Source of the DNA: Melieria omissa
Taxonomy: Eukaryota; Arthropoda; Insecta; Diptera; Ulidiidae
Assembly (NCBI GenBank): GCA_963971225.1
Contig: OZ020268.1
Span: forward strand, 15,043,032 to 15,107,031
DNA length: 64,000 bases
Direction: 5' to 3'
Under the pieces are notes generated by a model. The model was not told where the DNA came from, ran no database searches, and saw nothing but the letters and a program-made list of their open reading frames with translations. Below are positions 36,562 through 49,557 of the stretch, piece after piece. How positions within the stretch are numbered: position 1 is the stretch's first letter; the number at the start of each line of letters is the position of its first letter. The position numbers and the translations under genes were made by a program.

Positions 36562-37114
36562 TGTCTTACCATCAGTTAAGTGAAAAGAAGAGTGATCACT
36601 GTTGAACTCTGAACTTCTGGTACACTGCGAATTTACTTCTGCTGGGCTATTGGGCCATTGTCAAATACTGATTTCTCTGAACTAGAATAAAAAACGCGTC
36701 AGTCAAAGACTTTATTGACCATGGGATCAACTTTATATGCAGATAAAACTGGAATGAGTTAATCAATTACAAACAGAAACCCAAAATAGTTCAAAACCAT
36801 TTTCCATATATCATATTTCTGTAATCTTAATGGGTTAAAATTCATTTGATTACTCATTACTTTTCAAGCCAACTTTGAATTTTGCTATAAAGCAACTTAA
36901 ATCATTAATCAATTTCTTTATTGTTTTTACTTTTAGCAATAAGTTCTGCATGTGCGCCATTTCTTTGCCAAATCCTGCGGCAATTAACAAAACGAAGAAG
37001 AATTCCTTCGACTTGGCGCTTGTGAATCAATTAATTGTCGATTATCGCCCATGACAGGCATTAAAACAAATTGATAACGCACACAGCGCGGCAGAAAATC
37101 AATTACATGCAGCA

Positions 37115-37147
<33 letters not shown>

Positions 37148-39411
37148 CACACATGCAAAGGCGCAGATGCGGCCGCAATAAACATTTACCAGGCGTATAC
37201 GCAACATTGATAAATGTCACACAATAAGCCACAGTCATAAATTACAACAACGCACAATAATCGCAATTAAACGCGCGCAGCCATGCACCCAATGAAAGAC
37301 ATGTGCGCCCGAACACGCACGCACGCACTCACACATGCGCGTGCGTGCGTTGGGAGCGAACGGAAGCGAAGCGCCCAACTTAACCGCCACTTAAGGAGCT
37401 ATTATTGAACGGCTCATCATTTGCTGCCAATAACACGCAACATCGACACCCCAAAAAATGTAGCAAGCAATGCCGAAGCAGAAAAACAACAAAAGAATTA
37501 AATAAAAGTAAATAAATGTAAAGACGGGCGAATAATATTAGACAGCGAATGTGTGTCGTCCCAGCCCAGCGTACAAGGTGGAAGGTGGGAGGTAAAATGA
37601 AGGGCAACAGACGCATCAATGAAAGACAACAAAGCAAACAAACAAACAACAATGCAAGCAATAAAAATGAACGATGAAAATTACAAATAAAAAGCGGCGC
37701 AGCAAGCAGTGCGACAAGTGACCCTGTAACTGGCTGTAATCTGACATTGAAAAGAATTTCGCAGCAAAAAGTCGAAGGAAGCAACATTCAAGATTTAAAG
37801 TCGCAGAAATTGTCAACGTCCGCCAACACTGAGCGCGTTCAACATTAAACGAAAGTGATAACGGCCGCTGGGCACATAAAAAGAGCAATAATCACAAACG
37901 GGAAAAAGGAACTCAACAGCCACATTCTGTACCCCTCTGTCCCCCGTCTCTTACGAAGAAGGCGCAAGCACGACACACGGCCCGCGGCGACGGCGACGGC
38001 TGTGTTGAGCGCGGGGCAATGTGCGATCCATTAACTTAATCACCACAACAAAATGATAATTTGTAAGTCAAGCCAATGGGTCGTGCTTGTAAACAAACGC
38101 AACAGCAACAAACAACCACAACAATAGCGCTTCCTTCCACGCAACAAGCAGCACGCACACATTGACAACCCCACCTTCTGGGTTGCAGCTCGAGCGCAAC
38201 TCTCAACTGCACTCCACATCGAGTGCCTGGCGAAGCACGAACAATAAAAGCAACAGCAATAACAACAACAACAACACGATATCAAGAACCGTGGATTCGT
38301 GCCAAAAGCGGTGAAATCAAGCCACAGCGCCCCTTGTCAGCCACACACTCCCTACAGCGCTACAATCAAAATATCATGCTTCCAGTTCCCTACCTCGCCC
38401 CCTCTTTGGTCCCACTCACCGTCGTTTCATTTCAGAAGGTTATAAGAAAAACCAATAAACGGCTACGTGTCGCACGTTGTTCTCGTGGCGGCTTCACGCC
38501 GTCATTTTCTTAACGCCACCGCACCCCACTCCACACCTTGCGCCCCAATACCATTAACCCCCAAAAACCTGCTTCTGCCTCTTCTTCCTTTTCGTCGCTG
38601 ACAATTTCGTTGCCGAGGCGAAAGCCATCATCATCATCATGCGACGACGACGACTACGACGGCGTTTATTAAAATCCACTTCGCCAGTGCTGCGCCTCTG
38701 CCCGCTGCCACTCCCCGCTTGCTGTTGCTGCTGCCGCTGCTTTCTTGGCGCTTGCACCCCATTCGCTGTATTCCGTGCCTACGCGACACTTGCCTACTGT
38801 TTGAAATAGCGCCGCCGCTTAATAGATGAAACGACGTTTTGTCTCGAAACTCATATAGCTTCAGCTCCCGCCCCAGCCCCACCCCCACCGGGCCCATCCA
38901 GTGCCTTCCCTTCAGCGCCTTCCTTTTGACGCCATTGACTTTTCCAGATACTTTGCGAGCATAAGTTAATGTGGCCTGCTGCCGTTCTTCGTCGCATGGC
39001 GTTGCCTTGCGTTTCACCTTCGCCTATGCCGGCAATGATGATCGCACCCCCAACGATGCGCCGCACTCAGAGGCGAAAATCGCGCTTTGTTGTTGCAGTT
39101 GTTGGCATCGTTAAACTTCCTGTTGAATGGCTGATGGCAATGGCAACACTACTTCCCACACTCGCACACACACACACAGACACAGTTTGCCAACACGCCA
39201 AACGTCGAGCACATTTGAATAAAACAATGACGACGAGAATTATCGTTGGAAATCATGACGACATGACCTTTCGCTGTTGCTGCAATGGCAATGGGGCCTA
39301 TCATACCAGCAACTAAAATACAGGGTGCCACTGAAAGCTTTGGGAGGTATAACTTTTCGATAAGTCGATGAGCAAAAACCTCGCTGGAATTTATCGAGAT
39401 TTTGAATGTTG
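36562..39411. other. Non-coding stretch with CA repeats
   Basis: The longest dinucleotide run of this part is (AC)n at 37117-37145. CAT and CGA triplet runs lie at 38628-38655. The GC-richer part at 37900-39310 has overlapping frames on both strands without domains. Confidence 0.4.
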
Positions 39412-39985
39412 TAAAATAAAAGTAAAAGTAAAAGTAAAATAAAATAAAATAAAATAAAATAAAATAAAATAAAATAAAATAAAATAAAATAAAATAAAAT
39501 AAAATAAAATAAAATAAAATAAACTAAAATAAACTAAACTAAAATAAAATAAAATAAAATAAAATAAAATAAAATAAAATAAAATAAAATAAAATAAAAT
39601 AAAATAAACCAAAATAAAAAAAATTAAAATAAATTAAAACAAAATAAATAAAATAAAATAAATTGAAATAAAATAAAATAAAATAAAATAAAATAAAATA
39701 AAATAAAATAAAATAAAATAAAATAAAATAAAATAAAATCAAATCAAATCAAATCAAATCAAATCAAATCAAATAAAATAAAATAAAATAAAATAAAATA
39801 AAATCAAATAAAATAAAATAAAATAAAATAAAATAAAATAAAATAAAATAAAATAAAATAAAATAAAATAAAATAAAATAAAATAAAACAAAATACAAAA
39901 AATTAAAATAAATTAAAATAAAATAAATAAGATAAAATAAAATAAAATAAAATAAAATAAAATAAAATAAAATAAAATAAAATAA
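39412..39985. repeat. (AAAAT)n pentanucleotide array, ~574 bp
   Basis: About 115 units of AAAAT/TAAAA with internal variants: an AAATC run at 39736-39771 and interruption blocks at 39601-39665 and 39885-39935. Open frames on the minus strand (repeated ILFYF) are artefacts of the repeat. Confidence 0.98.
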
Positions 39986-40186
39986 TAATGTAAATAATTG
40001 TAAATAAATATATAACTACGTAACGTCTAATAAATTAACAAGTAAATAACCCATATCTGTGATAAATTACTAACAGAAAACAAACACAATAGTGCTGAAG
40101 TGGCTTGCGGTTCGCTTACTGCCGCCATATTCAGTTTTAATGGACCCCACCTCGCGCGGTATGTGGGGGGGGAGAGAGGCCGTGGG

Positions 40187-40389
40187 AAATAAAATAAAAT
40201 AAAATAAAATAAAACAAAATAAAAAAAATTAAAATAAATTGAAATAAAATAAATAAAATAAAATAAATTGAAATAAAATAAAATAAAATAAAATAAAATA
40301 AAATAAAATAAAATAAAATAAAATAAAATAAAATAAAATAAAATAAAATAAAATCAAATAAAATCAAATAAAATCAAATCAAATAAAAG
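40187..40389. repeat. Second (AAAAT)n array, ~200 bp
   Basis: The same pentanucleotide after a 200-bp non-repeat spacer. The interruption block at 40211-40275 closely matches those in the first array. Confidence 0.97.
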
Positions 40390-43300
40390 TTTAGTAGTAA
40401 TCCTTTAAATATGAGTTCTTTAGATCTCTTTACTTAATAGCGGCTTGAGCCCAGGCGAGTGAACTCAGCAGCCTCCAGAGTAACCAAAGCAGGAAAAGAG
40501 GATGTAACCCAGAACTAGCTTAGCTTTATTGTAATTTTATCATAGTCTGTAAGAAGCTTATTCAAATAAATAAATAAATTTCTGAAGTATTCTGTTGTCC
40601 ACATATTCTTTCTATACTTTCCATAAACATTGTACTCCACATTCTGCAAAATTTGAACTTAAAGGGGCCATGGTCTCATGGTCCTTAATCATCAAAATCA
40701 TCATTTGAATTAAATCCCAATATGAAAAAAAGCCTAAAAACGAATAAATTAGCTGCTGTATGTGTGCTTTAGGAGATTTTTTGGGCTTAAGTTTGAGTGC
40801 AGATGGTCTCAAGACAGCAATAACCGCGAAAATGCTAAAAATCTGTTGATTTATGCGAATAAATCTTATAAACTTTGGACAAGCGTAATTTCTCGTAGAG
40901 CTGTAAGAAGATTTTATGGTTCGTAGGACATACATATGAAATAGAGATAAGTTCAATCCCCTACCGCATTAAAATATCTAAAACAAATTCCATTGTACCT
41001 TCTAGTTTCTTCAACTGAATTTTTTTACAATGAGGCAAATTGCAAAAATAGTTTAATAGAAGTAATTTATAAATGTTTATACAATGATAGTGAAATATTA
41101 TAATTTTTAAATAAAGCTGCAAAATTAGTCTTTTTAAGCATCAACCCTCTTGTATTAGACTGAAGAGTAAATAAGGGTTTTTGAAGGTTTTCATAAAATG
41201 CAATCAAGCAATGGTCAATCAGTGAAAAGACACACACCCTGTTTTCGCTGCCTTTGCTTTTCAAAAACTTCATTCTACGCTATGTTACACAACAAATAAA
41301 CACACACACACAGACACAAACGCAGCAACACACCGACTCACATTGAAACCCATTGAAATCAAGCGAAAATTTCAATTTAATTTGGGCCAAAAAAGGCACA
41401 ACACTACCGCCAATCCCAGTCCGCACCTCGTACCTCTCCCCCCACCCCCTCATGCATAGGGCACACGCCGCCGTGGCCGCATAACACGCCGCACTGCAGC
41501 ACAGCGCACACGGCCGCACCAGCACCAACAGCAGCGTAGCAGAAAAGCAGAAAACTTATACCAAAACACAACAACAAATAAAACAATTACAGCAACATCA
41601 ACGCAACATACCAGAAAATCCCTTTTACCCATGTTGTATTATTATCATTTGCGTTGTCTTTGTTCGTTGTTGTTGCTGTTGTTGTCGCCTAAGCGTTTGT
41701 GCTGAATAAAACAGTCGTACATACACACACACACACACGCACAAATACATGAAGAAACTCGCACTGACACCGAGACGTAAGCACTCCCATAAATCCGAAG
41801 TACACACAAGCAAGCGGCACGTCTGCGGCAACACCCGCCGCCCTGCCGCGCTCACACTTCCGCTGCAAATTACACTCACACTCGGCACACTTCCGCCTCA
41901 ATACGAGAAATTGCACATTAGGAACAACAACAACAGCCACAGCGCACAAAATCGCGTCCTCCCCCCGAACGGTCGCTGGCAGACAATATGCTTCGGTTGA
42001 GTCGACAAGCCGAAGCGCCCTTTGCCGCGCTGGCTTTACCACTATCGCTGCTACCACGTCGCCCCAGCTCACCATTACTCTCCGCACTACCAAACACACA
42101 CACACACACTCACTCACAGCGCTGGCCCCGGCCTCGCACACGACAGGACCTTTCGCACGTCCGTCCAACCGAACGAACGAACGAACGTCCGCTCAGCCAT
42201 CCGCACGTACGTCCGTACGTCCGTCCGTCCGTCCGCCATCTTCGCCAACGCAGCCGTCAACGCCATTGTGGAAAAGCTCTCCCCAAAGAACACCAATAAA
42301 AAAGCATTTAAAAATTAATCTAGTGTTTGTGTCACGTTCACACATATAAATGTGTGCTAAGAGGCATCAGCGACAAGACAAGTAGATACACCCGACGGCG
42401 CGCCGCACCATCAACCGAACGCCTCAGCTGGCGAAGGCGCCGAACAAATGAGCGAGCAGGCGAAACCAGCGCACACGACCCCATGCACAGAGAGCGCGAG
42501 CGAGAGACCGCCACGTGCCTGCGGAAGGACGACACGCAGTCCGACGTCAAAGTGCGGTCGGCGGCAAGAGCGCTGCCACTGGGACGGCACGGATGATACG
42601 AGCAAGCGATAAACGCTATCGTATTTTATAAAGACGTGGCGCTGAAAGGTCCTTTGAGCAGGATACGCGCGCACTCACACACACACACACGCACATAAAC
42701 ACTCAAACGCCCGCCAACAATACACACACATAAATTACAGTAGCTTTGTCGTCTTCTTTATTATTGTGTGCCATTGTTGCTCTTAGCGTGGTTGTTGTTG
42801 CTGCTGTTGCCGCTGGCATTATTTCGCATTTGCACATTTGCACTCTTGCGCCGACCGAAGCGGCCATTTGAGTGCGCGCCTTGTGCGCACGCCCGCCAAT
42901 GGCCGACTCTGGCATCTGAGTCGAGTGCAATTGGCCGCATTGAGTGCGATTGCTCCATCGGGCAGCCTCAGCACTCAGCGGCGAGTGGCGGCCGCTCGCG
43001 CGCGCTGCTCAAATGAGTAATGGTATTTTCCATAAGCTGATTTGGCGGCGCTGAGCCAATGAATAATTGTCGGTGACGTAAAGTATGATTTTCGCAGTCG
43101 TGTTGGGCGGCGGGCAGTGGTGGCGGCGGCGGGGCGGCAGCAAAGTCGATGTTAGGCTTATAACCACAAACTTGCGTATTTCCCTTGCTGCATTTTGCAA
43201 TCAGAATTAATTGTGGGTAATTGCGAACGAGCACGTTGCGCCCGAAGCTTCGCATGTTCGGATGGCTGCATGTGGGCTAACGGAATCGACAAAAGAAAAG

Positions 43301-43504
43301 TCAAGTCAAAGCGAAAAGGGCGCTTTCAAAACTAAAACAAAACACAATACTTTCAAGTTGGCAGTGCTTTGAAGTTGGTCTATTCAATAAAAATCAATGG
43401 ACTAAAATATACAATATTCAATGTAATCAAAATAACAATAAAATATCTATAATGGCAATGTTTACAATAAAAGAAATACAAATTGTTTAAAAACAATAGT
43501 TGAG
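40390..43504. other. Non-coding stretch with CA and tetranucleotide repeats
   Basis: CA runs occur at 41298-41312, 41722-41738, 42090-42106 and 42676-42692. GAAC/ACGA units lie at 42170-42187 and GTCC units at 42216-42234. The 41400-43260 part is GC-rich with many overlapping frames, none with a domain, and no gene is called. Confidence 0.4.
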
Positions 43505-43508
43505 TTCA

Positions 43509-45883
43509 CCCTTCATAGCATTTTAGGTGTAAAGTTGCTATGGTAGCAATTTTTGAATTTTCGCAAAGTTTTTGAAAGCAGTGCACAGTGATTCGACTCC
43601 ATACAACCGCGGAACAAAATTAGAAGGAGTGGTCTGTTCTCAATTAAATTTTGTGTACTCGTTTATCATGGTCTGGTGAATTGAAATCTGCATTTTGTTT
43701 TTCTTAAACTTTTGTAGTTTGTTTGGTAGTTTGGTTTGAGCTATAGCACCAAGTGTGTTGGCTAGATTTTTCAGATTTTACATTTAATCAGTAACGTCAA
43801 CATTGATAATTACAAAGAGTAACAGAAATTGTCTTAGGACCCTGTAGTTTTGCAATAAAAATTATAACAATAAATGTATGTTTTGCATTGGTGCTTTTTT
43901 TAATTTTTCATGTTGATTGCATACTTTTAGGGATAAATCAAATAAATGTTGTCGAAAAATAGGTGTTTAGACCACTTTTCAAATTGAATTAATAGGGGTA
44001 CCGGTTAATTCGTTCGGGTTTTTTGTGAAAATTGAAGCTTTATTGTGAAAAAATTGTTAAAAATTTAATATTCAAAGTATTGTCCATCACTAGCTATAAC
44101 TTTTTCCCATTTTTTGGCAATTCATGAATACCCTTTCGGAAAAATTCGGCCGGCTTTTCCGCTATCCACGAATCGATCCAATTTTTGACTTCTTCATAAT
44201 TGGAGAAGTGCTGGTCAGCCAGGCCATGTTGCATTGATCGGAAGAGATAGTAATCGGATGGCGCAAGGTCTGGACTATACGGCAGGTGGGGTAGGACATC
44301 CCATTTGAGCGTTTCAAGGTAGGTTTTGACGACCTGTGCAACATGTGGCCGAGCATTGTCATGTTGCAAAATTACTTTGTCGTGCCTTTGTTCATATTCC
44401 GGCCGTTTTTCGCGCAGTGCTCGGCTCAAACGCATCAATTGTCGTCGGTAGACTTCCCCTGTGAAGATCATAATAGATCACCTTCAGGCCATGAATATTC
44501 TGAACGGCCGTCGATGATGATGCATGGCCGGAGTATCCATACGTTGCTCGACGTTTTAGATTATCGTATTGGACCCACTTTTCATCTCCAGTGACAATTC
44601 TATGCAAACAACTTTTTCTTTTGTGCCGTTGAAGCAGTTGTTCTCACGTGAAAACAACGGCGTTCGACGTCTCTAGGCTTCAATTCATACGGCACCCAAT
44701 GGCCTACGTTCCAGATCATTCCCATTGCTTTTAGACGATCGGAAATGGTGTGTTGAGCGACGCCAAGTGATTTTGCAAGTTCTTCTTGCGTTTAGGATGG
44801 ATCTTGGTCAAGCAATGTCTCCAATTCGTGATCTTCAAACTTTTTTGGCTGTCCGGGCCGCTCATCGTCCTCCAAGTCAAAATTGCCACTTTTAAACCGC
44901 GCAAACCACTTCTGGCACCTACGCTCAGCTATAGCATGCACACCATACACTTCCACCAAAATACGATGACTTTCGGCAGCCTTTTTCTTCAAATTGAAGT
45001 AATGAAGAAGTAGTCCCCGCAAAAACACTTTATTCGACACAAAATTCGACATTTTCAGAGTAAAAAAAAGTATTGTTGTTTACGCTTCAGCTAAATGACA
45101 CATACTGATTCTGAAACTATATGACAATAGCTTTCCAACACATATTTGGAACGGTGAATCACTGTTCACAAAATCAAGTTACGCCATCTGTTAGAAAACC
45201 ACATGAATTAACCGGTACCCCTATTATTTCCTGAGATCGGAGGATATCAGAGAATGTAATTACATTACCCAACAAAGAAGGAATGCTTCTTAAAATAAAA
45301 AAAACAGAAACATACTTTCACATACTTTTTAGATATTTTCTAAGTTTTGCCAATATTCAGATTTTTAATTTAGAAAAATATTTTAATTAAAGGTAAAGCA
45401 GAAGCCTCAGCTTTGCAAATTTTGAGAAAACATTAAAAGCGAAATTGACCACATCATTTTTTAATTTATATTGAAAGTTTTAGCAACTTCTTGGTAACCA
45501 TGTATTTTTTACATTTTTTTTACTCAATAGATGAAAAAACAGAAAATATGTGTTTACATTTTTTTTGAAAAGTTTCAACTTTGAGCCACTAAATAATTTT
45601 TTACACAGATTTATTGGGGTTTTCTTAGTTGGAGTTTTACCCTTCAAATGACATCAAAATCGTTAAATTCTGATATTATAAGTTTTTTGGATTTTGTCTA
45701 TGGAACGAATCACTGTGCAGTGTAGCGACAAATTAAAATTCTAAATTGCCATGTATTTGATTACATTTATGTATTTTTTTTTCATTTTCATTAACTATTT
45801 ACTTTTGTTCACAACAGTGACTGCATAACTGCTAGAAATATTGAGGAAATCGGCCAATAAAGTTAGGCTCATGTCTGAAAGGG
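43509..45883. mobile_element. Probable TTAA-type element carrying a mariner insertion
   Basis: The right boundary GAAAGGG then TTAA (45884-45887) and the left boundary TTCA then CCCTTCAT (43505) suggest a piggyBac-like MITE with one decayed target site. Internal inverted arms, CAGTGCACAGTGATTCG near 43579 and its near-inverse around 45704-45723, support a single palindromic unit. Without the mariner at 43992-45224 it would be about 1.1 kb. The decayed left site lowers confidence. Confidence 0.45.
43992..45224 (-). mobile_element. Near-full-length dead mariner element
   Basis: Inverted ends (AGGGGTACCGGTTAATTC and its inverse) with TA at both borders enclose about 1.23 kb, close to full mariner length. 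The minus-strand transposase begins MSNFVSNKVFLRG at 45052 and ends near 44094. HRIVTGDEKW carries the first catalytic D, QHDNARPH the second and YSPDLAPSDYYLFRSMQHGL the third; 34 residues separate the last two, the mariner DD34D signature. A TAA after LLDQDPS, a frame change and TGA before EQLLQRHKRK, and a frame change with missing residues after NIHGLK inactivate it. The SPDLAPSDY motif places it in mariner proper; the subfamily is uncertain. Confidence 0.92.
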
Positions 45884-45887
45884 TTAA

Positions 45888-48670
45888 AGAGGTTACATGA
45901 TCTTACGGCCAACCGCTATTAACCGCTTGTTAGTTCGTTGGAACATAAGTCGAGGGCTTAAATCCATGTTTTTCATGTAGACAATAAAACTCTGGCAAAG
46001 GGACTCAGAAGTCAATAAACAACAAAAGAAAAGGTAATTTCTTCCACAAAAGGACACGCAAAAGCAAAATCGTTTGATTGATCATCACATGGTCCCATCA
46101 AAAGAGATAAAAAGCTCCTTAGTGACAATGTGGTACTCCGCAGCACATTTTAAATTCATCACCAAGCCAGAAGGGGGCTATTTTTTGTAGCGGCTTACTC
46201 GTCACAAGACAATACCAGTATCCGTTGCATTCAAGTTGCAGGCATTGCAGTCGCCCTAAGAAGGTTCCTCATAAGCTCTGAATCTCAGTTAGAATTTCAA
46301 CAATTTGAGATTCCTCGCGGAGGATCCTGCTGACCAGGCACATGTGCTTGAGCCGCCCGAAAGCTGGGTACTCACATATGAAGTGCACCATAAAGCCGAG
46401 TCTTGGACCCCAATCCTAGTGAGGTACTCGTTAAAAGGATTAAATCCTGTGCATTCCCCCGGATAGTTCTCAACTCACTCTTACCCAAGTCCAGCAAAAC
46501 TTTTGTTAAACTAAGATATACAAGCAGTTTTCGGTAAACTACACCAGATGCTACAAGGGGAGTACGACATTGAAAAGTAAACACTTAATTCATAGTTTTT
46601 TAATTTACATATTTGTACATATTTACCTCTGTCAAACCTAAAGTGACACGGAGATATGAGTTAACTAAAGAGATATTAAGGAGGCACGGTCAAATCAAAG
46701 AAATGTCCTAAAGAATCCGTGAGTACATCTAGTACTGAACATTCTTTGCATGACATATAGAAGCTTCTTTGATTAGGACTATCAAAAACGTGTCACTGAA
46801 AGGTGGAATAATTTTTCGCCTTGGGATAGAAGTTGGTGTCGATAAGAATAACAATGGATTCAAAAGTTCATTCTAATTGAAGGTATATGAGAGTTTCGTT
46901 CAGACTTGATGGAGCTCTCTCCTACACTACATTTTTATCCGCTTCTACCTCGAACATTTATGCCAAAATCTCATGACTGCAAGCTCGAAAATAAAAGGAC
47001 AAAACTAATTCTTTCGTTAGACATTTCAACATATTCTTGACATGTCAGAGCGTTCAAATTCATATGTTTATCCGAAAACTGACGCACTAATTGAACTTAA
47101 CCTATGAGCTTGCGATCCCTCCAAGTCAACGAACTGATCAACGGCGGATCAGTGCAGCAGCTGAGCCCACGCGTTGTGCCATTTAAATGCCAAACCCCTA
47201 AAAACTCGCACAATCACAACAATAATGCACAAAGCGCGAGCACAGAAAGGCCAACCGACCGCAAAGAGAACTGAGGAGGATTAAAGCGAGAAGATGCGCA
47301 AAATAATGGAAAAAATTAAATCAATGAAAAAAAAAACGACAACAGAGCAAAAAATTAAATCCAAATTAAAAATAAAAATAAACACTAAACGCAGCGCGGC
47401 TGAAAGTACACACCCAAAATATTTTTTATATGTAAAAGTCTGTCCAATTGTCGGCAAATAAAACCGAAGCCAAAAAGCATAGCCAAACCAAACCAAACCA
47501 AACCAACACTCGAAATATTTAACGCACAGCAACTGCAGGTAAATTGCCAAAACATATATTTTCGCTCGATTTTTTGACGTCATGATGATGTACGAGTACG
47601 CATGCATATCTATCGCCTGAATAACGCTGTCGGCAGAAAAGAAATCTTTGGATGTTTCTACAATAAATGAAATAGAAAATCGTGCGCCTGAAAGCGCGAG
47701 TGCTCAAATAATATGCGGCGGCACGAATGGACCAGCGCGGCACAAAATTGTGTAGTGTGCCGAAAATAGCAACACAAATGACGCGGCATGGCGGGGCAGC
47801 AGAGGGACGGTAGCCAAAGTCAGAGACGCGCAAATGGCAGCGGGGAGTATGGTGGGGCACAGGTTGCTGGTTGGCCGAAGGAGCGGTGCTGGCGACGGCT
47901 ACAGAACGCAACATGCGTCGCCGTATGAGAATACGTAAACGAAAAGCACATGGAAGAGGTGTGGAACGGCATAAAATAGACAAGAAGAAAGGCAACGTGA
48001 TGTTGTTAAATTCAGTTCGAAAAACTGCCAAATGCGCTACAACTTTGACTGAGCAACAGATGCCGCGGATATAAATTCGATATATTGTAAACTTTTCAAA
48101 AAAAGATATGGAAATTGAAACCACTTTAAAAACGATTATCTTACAAACATTTGTGTTGGATAAACGTTTGTTTAAAATATTGAAATATTGAATTATGGGT
48201 GATGAATCAATAATTGCATGAAAGTATCGAATCTCACATTATTCCAGAACTTAAAACACCAACTACTAAAAAAAACGCTCAATTGCTCTCAACAGTGAAG
48301 CAAAACGTCTTACTATATCACAAGCCTAACATATCTAATGTACCCACTTGCCTGATTGTAGAGTGCAGTCAAAATTTTTGCTGCAAACGTGAAATTCAAC
48401 TCAAACTTAAATTAAAATTAAAATTAAAATTGTTGCAGTTGTTGTTGTCCGTTTAATTTGGCTCCTCGCTATTTTTAAACTGCAACAGGAGCCACGAGGC
48501 AAAGCAAACAATGAAACGGAATAAATATAAAATAGAATGAGAATTTAGTCATAGAAACATGCAATATGTTCGCTAATGATTTATGATGAAAGAAATTTGA
48601 CGTTTGGTTCAACGGTTAACCGCGCTATGCTGTCAATTGCGACGACCAAACGAATGACGACCTGCGGAGG
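45888..48670. other. Non-coding stretch
   Basis: AT-rich DNA with scattered short frames. A CCAAA run lies at 47487-47503 and an AAATT-type run at 48410-48430. The minus frame of 201 codons at 47519-48124 has no recognisable domain and is not called. Confidence 0.35.
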
Positions 48671-48863
48671 AGTGACAGTAATAAGCTGTGACAGTGTGTG
48701 ACAATAAGTTGCAGAGTGTGACAATGTGCGACAGTGTGTGACAATTGGGGACAATGTTGGAAAGTGTGACAATATGTTGCAAAGTGTGACAATGTATGAC
48801 ATTGTGAAACAATATGTTGCAGGTCGCGACAATCTGTGACAATTGTTGGCGCTGTGTGACAAC
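48671..48863. repeat. TGTGACA-rich irregular tandem array
   Basis: The motif GTGTGACAAT and variants (TGCGACA, GGGGACA, TATGACA) recur roughly every 11-24 bases, alternating with ATGTTGCAAA-like units. Confidence 0.85.
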
Positions 48864-48947
48864 ATATCGTCGCCTCAGAAAACAAATGTCGTATGTCGTA
48901 CTGGGCTCAATGGAACATACGACATTCGATTTCTGAGGCGACGATAT
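48864..48947. repeat. 33-bp-stem hairpin with 18-base loop
   Basis: The left arm 48864-48896 (ATATCGTCGCCTCAGAAA then ...ATGTCGTATGT) pairs with the right arm 48915-48947 at 31 of 33 positions. The loop is 48897-48914. Size and near-perfect pairing resemble a microRNA precursor or a transposon end hairpin. Expression is unknown. Confidence 0.9.
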
Positions 48948-49549
48948 AGCTGCATGCATTGCATTAAAATGTATGCTTTTCATTCACATTTTTCCATAGT
49001 AGAAGCACAAACGCATTAGTTTTTAATGCAAACGCTTTCAATTGCGCAATCAATGCACATTTGAGCCGACTTTTCCTCAATAATGACAATTTCAAATCAA
49101 TTTGAAATCTGTTGTTGACGTCTTTCGATGCCCAAAAGCTGAACGTCCGCTCCAGCGGCCACTCACGTTTCACTCGCATCACGACGCGCATCCGATGATT
49201 AATGAACGAGCGCCGCGGACTTCCTTCAATGTAGTAAAGCGCGAAACTAGCGCGGCCACACGCCCAAACTTACAGGCAGTGCCGTCTTCGGTTCTCGTTG
49301 CGAATTGGCTGAAGACCTCTCGGCACAGCGTGACGTCCCGCGATGGCCCTGTGTGCGGGCGCCGCGGCTGAACACGCTGCAGCTGGATGTGCGGATAGCT
49401 GGCGACAAATAAATGCCAAAAGATACACTTGGCTATGCGGTCTGCGCGAGCGAAGATATTGCGCTGTCAGTTTAATGGACTGTTAAGCCTACCAGCGACG
49501 ACTACGCGTTCGTCGCCGCTACCGCCACATATGTATCGTATGTATGTAT
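48948..49549. other. Non-coding stretch
   Basis: No domain or repeat boundary was recognised; the part from 49130 to 49400 is GC-richer. Confidence 0.4.
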
Positions 49550-49557
49550 GTCCATAT

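Noticed and set aside
36800..36850. Lone TGGGTTAA resembling a TTAA MITE end
   Set aside because: No matching inverted left end was found.
39391..40367. Minus-strand frames of repeated ILFYF
   Set aside because: Direct translation of the AAAAT microsatellite, not a protein.
47519..48124. 201-codon minus-strand open frame
   Set aside because: No domain, no splice or start context, overlaps an opposite frame and low-complexity DNA.
48581..48983. Minus-strand frames with repeated HCHTL/LSHTVT
   Set aside because: Translation of the TGTGACA array; the same repeat is open in three frames.
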